In this document: positions 5,642 through 6,249 of the stretch, one piece after another
Layout: the number at the start of each line of letters is the position of its first letter
How positions within the stretch are numbered: the first letter of the stretch is position 1
NCBI GenBank assembly: GCA_029267795.1
Contig: JAJUHR010000114.1
Span: 1-6,249 of the forward strand
DNA from: Planctomycetota bacterium
GTDB lineage: Bacteria; Planctomycetota; Phycisphaerae; Phycisphaerales; Phycisphaeraceae
Direction: 5' to 3'
Length of the DNA stretch: 6,249 nucleotides
Position numbers and translations under genes: made by a program
Notes under the pieces: generated by a model
Told to the model about the DNA's origin: nothing
Seen by the model: only the letters and a program-made list of their open reading frames with translations
Database searches by the model: none

Positions 5642-6249
5642 ATGCCCGACCCACCTCCCACCCCCACGCCCACACTCTCCGCCACGCCCGCCGAGACACC
5701 CTCGCCCCCGCCCACCGCGGTGCTGCACACCCAGAACCTCCACCGCATCCTCGGCATCGGCGAAACCGCCAACCACGTGCTCGACGGCGTCAACCTCACG
5801 ATCCACCGGCAGACCTACGCCTGCATCGTCGGCCCCAGCGGCTGCGGCAAGAGCACCCTGCTGTACCTGCTCGGCGGGCTCGACCGCCCCTCCCGCCTCG
5901 ACGCCGACGGCCTACCCTTCGATCCGCCCAGCGCCGTGTTCATCGACGGCCAGGACACCTCGGACCTGGAAGACATCGAGCTGGCCCAGTTGCGGAACCG
6001 AAAGATCGGCTTCGTCTTCCAGTTCCACTACCTGCTCAAGGAGTTCACCGCCCAGGAAAACGTCTGCCTCCCGATGCTCAAACTGGGACGATGGAGCCGC
6101 GACGAAGTCATGGACCGCGCCGCCGCCCTGCTGACCCGCCTGGGCCTGGGCGGAAAACTGCGCCGCCGCGCCAACCGCCTCAGCGGCGGCGAACAGCAGC
6201 GCGTCGCCATCGCCCGCGCCCTGGCCAACGAACCCGCCGTCCTCCTCAC
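5642..6249 (+). CDS. ABC transporter ATP-binding protein, LolD/MacB type (C-terminus beyond window)
   Basis: This is the energising cytoplasmic subunit of the transporter. The first 202 residues are visible; the frame is open to the window edge. Walker A is GPSGCGKST (64-72), the Q-loop glutamine is Gln127 in GFVFQFHYLLKEFTAQENV, and the ABC signature is LSGGEQQRVAIARAL (180-194). The sequence ends at PAVLL, immediately before the expected Walker B aspartate, so Walker B, the catalytic Glu, D-loop and H-loop are not seen. RNRKIGFVFQFHYLL is close to the E. coli LolD segment RNQKLGFIYQFHHLL. Two oddities are a Pro/Thr-rich N-terminal extension (about residues 2-25) and about 13 extra residues after GGLDRPS compared with LolD. 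The start one base after the permease stop fits operon structure; a later GTG near codon 27 would remove the extension and is possible. Confidence 0.93.
   Translation, partial: MPDPPPTPTPTLSATPAETPSPPPTAVLHTQNLHRILGIGETANHVLDGVNLTIHRQTYACIVGPSGCGKSTLLYLLGGLDRPSRLDADGLPFDPPSAVFIDGQDTSDLEDIELAQLRNRKIGFVFQFHYLLKEFTAQENVCLPMLKLGRWSRDEVMDRAAALLTRLGLGGKLRRRANRLSGGEQQRVAIARALANEPAVLL

Noticed and set aside
4303..5799. 498-codon open frame on the minus strand
   Set aside because: Its Asp/Gly/Val-rich repetitive translation is antisense to the permease, whose family motifs are unambiguous; it also crosses both gene boundaries.

Overview
The window reads as chromosomal DNA of a Gram-negative-type bacterium with high GC content and strong C/G preference at third codon positions. 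The clues are a chemoreceptor with a periplasmic sensor, a membrane-fusion protein, and a LolCDE-like ABC transporter, all of which imply an inner membrane plus envelope. Style and codon use are compatible with a planctomycete (perhaps Phycisphaerae) or another GC-rich diderm, but nothing in the window proves the lineage. There are no tRNA or rRNA genes, CRISPR arrays, insertion sequences or phage genes.

Layout. Positions 1-1719, minus strand: a methyl-accepting chemotaxis protein. Its N-terminal 573 residues (an unusual extra N-terminal membrane segment, a periplasmic Cache-type sensor, HAMP, and the start of the signalling helix) lie in the window; the C-terminal end is cut off by the left edge. 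Positions 1720-1976: a 257-base spacer holding the receptor's leader, an inverted repeat and a pair of 7-base direct repeats with operator-like spacing. Positions 1977-2672, minus strand: a complete pirin/YhhW-type cupin protein with all four metal ligands. Positions 2673-2948: a 276-base divergent spacer with a terminator-like hairpin pointing toward the pirin gene. Positions 2949-6249, plus strand: a three-gene transporter operon made of a membrane-fusion (HlyD/MacA-type) protein, a LolC/LolE/MacB-type permease with four membrane segments, and a LolD-like ATPase that runs off the right edge just before its Walker B motif.

How the genes work together. The three plus-strand genes form one unit: spacing is 40 bases between the first two and 1 base between the second and third. 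They should build an envelope export or extraction machine in which the ATPase drives the permease and the fusion protein carries the substrate across the periplasm or hands it to an outer-membrane channel not encoded here. The substrate cannot be read from the sequence. The pirin gene is transcribed divergently from the transporter. The chemoreceptor lies downstream of pirin on the same strand, but a 257-base gap and its own ribosome-binding site suggest separate expression. No functional link between pirin, receptor and transporter is evident.

No wholly new system is visible. The points most worth checking are the odd receptor topology, the operator-like repeats upstream of it, the hairpin in front of pirin, and the missing Shine-Dalgarno sites of the first two transporter genes.
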